NCBI GenBank assembly: GCA_937888935.1
Contig: CALARO010000353.1
Coordinates: 1-5,320 of the forward strand
Origin: an uncultured Clostridia bacterium
Lineage (GTDB): Bacteria; Bacillota; Clostridia; Christensenellales; Borkfalkiaceae
Direction of reading: 5' to 3'
Length of the DNA stretch: 5,320 nt
Made by a program: the position numbers and the translations under genes. Below are positions 4,460 through 5,320 of this stretch, piece by piece; position 1 is the stretch's first letter, and every line of letters begins with the position of its first letter. A model generated the notes under the pieces. It searched no databases, was not told the origin of the DNA, and saw only the letters and a list, made by a program, of their open reading frames with translations.

Positions 4460-5320
4460 TTATTCTTTCGCGGCAAGCTTCTTGTAGCCTTCAAGGCGTT
4501 CTCTCGAAGCTTCTTCTTCCTGCTTGTAAAGTTTTTCCGCAAGCTCGGGTTCCGTCTTCTTCAACGACGCGAAACGCACTTCGCCTTGTAAGAATGCCTG
4601 ATAATCGCCCGTGGGGTCTTTCGAATCCAACGTGAACGGATTCTTGCCTTCCGCCGCAAGCGTAGGATTGTAGCGGTACAGCTGCCAGTAGCCGCAATCT
4701 ACCGCGTTCTTTTCTTCGCTCTGCGATTTCGTCATGTTGATGCCGTGGTTGATGCAGGGCGCATAGCAGATGATCAGGGAAGGTCCGTGGTATGCTTCCG
4801 CTTCTTTCAAAGCTTTCACAAACTGCGCCTTATCCGATCCCATAGCGCATTGCGCCACGTACACGTAGCCGTAGGTGCTTGCGATCATGCCGAGATCCTT
4901 CTTCTTCACGCGTTTGCCGCCCGCCGCGAATTTCGCAACCGCCGCGATAGGGGTGGATTTCGAAGCCTGTCCGCCCGTGTTGGAATACACTTCGGTATCA
5001 AGCACAAGCACGTTTACGTCTTCGCCCGAAGCAAGCACGTGATCAAGTCCGCCGTAGCCGATGTCGTACGCCCAGCCGTCGCCGCCGATAATCCAGAACG
5101 ACTTCTTCACAAGGCAGTCTTTCGCTTTGAGAATATCGTTCACGAGTTCGAGTTCTTCGCCTTCGCAATCGTTCTTGCACTTTTCAAGATCTTCCACAAG
5201 CGCGGCCGCCGCTTTCTTGCTGCCTTCCGCGTCGTCCATGTTTTCGATCCAGTCGGTGAGAAGTTTCTTGCACTCGGGATACTCGTTCCAAAGCTCGGCA
5301 AGTTTTTCCGCCTTGTCTTT
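4460..5320 (-). CDS. nifJ: Pyruvate:ferredoxin (flavodoxin) oxidoreductase, C-terminal part
   Basis: The frame is open from the window edge (5320) to TAA at 4462-4460, giving the last 286 residues of a protein normally near 1,170-1,200 aa. The enzyme oxidises pyruvate with CoA to acetyl-CoA and CO2 and passes electrons to ferredoxin or flavodoxin; it is a central cytoplasmic enzyme of anaerobes. Visible here is the thiamine diphosphate-binding domain: IGGDGWAYDIGYGGLDHVLA (about 78-97 of the fragment), DTEVYSNTGGQASKSTP (about 108-124) and MIASTYGYVYVAQCAMG, with the cysteine of AQCAMG at 158. That cysteine matches the conserved cluster-ligand position of the family. CYAPCINHGINM and a final lysine/glutamate-rich helix (PELAEKLYKQEEEASRERLE) are also standard for single-chain PFOR. 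The start and the ferredoxin-like domain lie outside the window. Moderate GC sets it apart from the adjacent AT-rich islet. An internal ATG at 5239 is not the start, since the frame continues upstream with family-like sequence. Confidence 0.96.
   Translation of the reverse strand, partial: KDKAEKLAELWNEYPECKKLLTDWIENMDDAEGSKKAAAALVEDLEKCKNDCEGEELELVNDILKAKDCLVKKSFWIIGGDGWAYDIGYGGLDHVLASGEDVNVLVLDTEVYSNTGGQASKSTPIAAVAKFAAGGKRVKKKDLGMIASTYGYVYVAQCAMGSDKAQFVKALKEAEAYHGPSLIICYAPCINHGINMTKSQSEEKNAVDCGYWQLYRYNPTLAAEGKNPFTLDSKDPTGDYQAFLQGEVRFASLKKTEPELAEKLYKQEEEASRERLEGYKKLAAKE

Overview
The window looks like a piece of a Firmicutes/Clostridia-type anaerobe chromosome. The grounds are a pyruvate:ferredoxin oxidoreductase gene, purine-rich Shine-Dalgarno sites, a consensus sigma-A type promoter, and SpoIIE-like, CpsB/YwqE-like and VanZ-like genes. 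This placement is an inference from gene content. No 16S or other taxonomic marker is present.

Left part (1-2776, + strand, moderate GC). The 3' end of a diacylglycerol/lipid kinase-family gene is followed by a 75-bp gap carrying a degenerate, roughly 11/22-bp tandem repeat. Next comes a tight three-gene run: a PAS-like sensor fused to a SpoIIE/PP2C-type serine phosphatase, a PHP-type CpsB/YwqE-like protein-tyrosine phosphatase, and a VanZ-family membrane protein. The gaps are 27 bp and 1 bp, so they are probably one transcript. It probably ends at an A/T-flanked hairpin at 2807-2857. That hairpin also overlaps the start of the next gene, which encodes a small membrane-anchored or exported protein of unknown function (to 3249).

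Middle part (3252-4383, strikingly AT-rich). This is a self-contained islet. An XRE/HTH repressor on the - strand diverges from a + strand gene for a two-helix membrane protein with a bacterial PH-like (DUF304/YdbS-like) domain. The 120-bp space between them holds a perfect TTGACA-N17-TATAAT promoter and three copies of a GAATTAT half-site in alternating orientation. This suggests that the repressor controls the divergent gene and itself.

The PH-domain reading frame stops at CTT TGA. Immediately afterwards, in the +1 frame, the sequence encodes a SHOCT domain, a short module usually found at the C-terminus of such proteins. CTT TGA is the same hexamer at which the release-factor-2 gene prfB undergoes programmed +1 frameshifting. 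The locus is therefore a candidate for recoding that makes two products: PH alone (199 aa) or PH-SHOCT (248 aa). A one-base insertion or stop-start reinitiation would also explain the arrangement. This is the most interesting feature of the window.

Right part (4396-5320, - strand, moderate GC). A strong intrinsic terminator is followed by the C-terminal 286 residues of pyruvate:ferredoxin (flavodoxin) oxidoreductase, including its thiamine diphosphate-binding core. The gene runs off the window edge.
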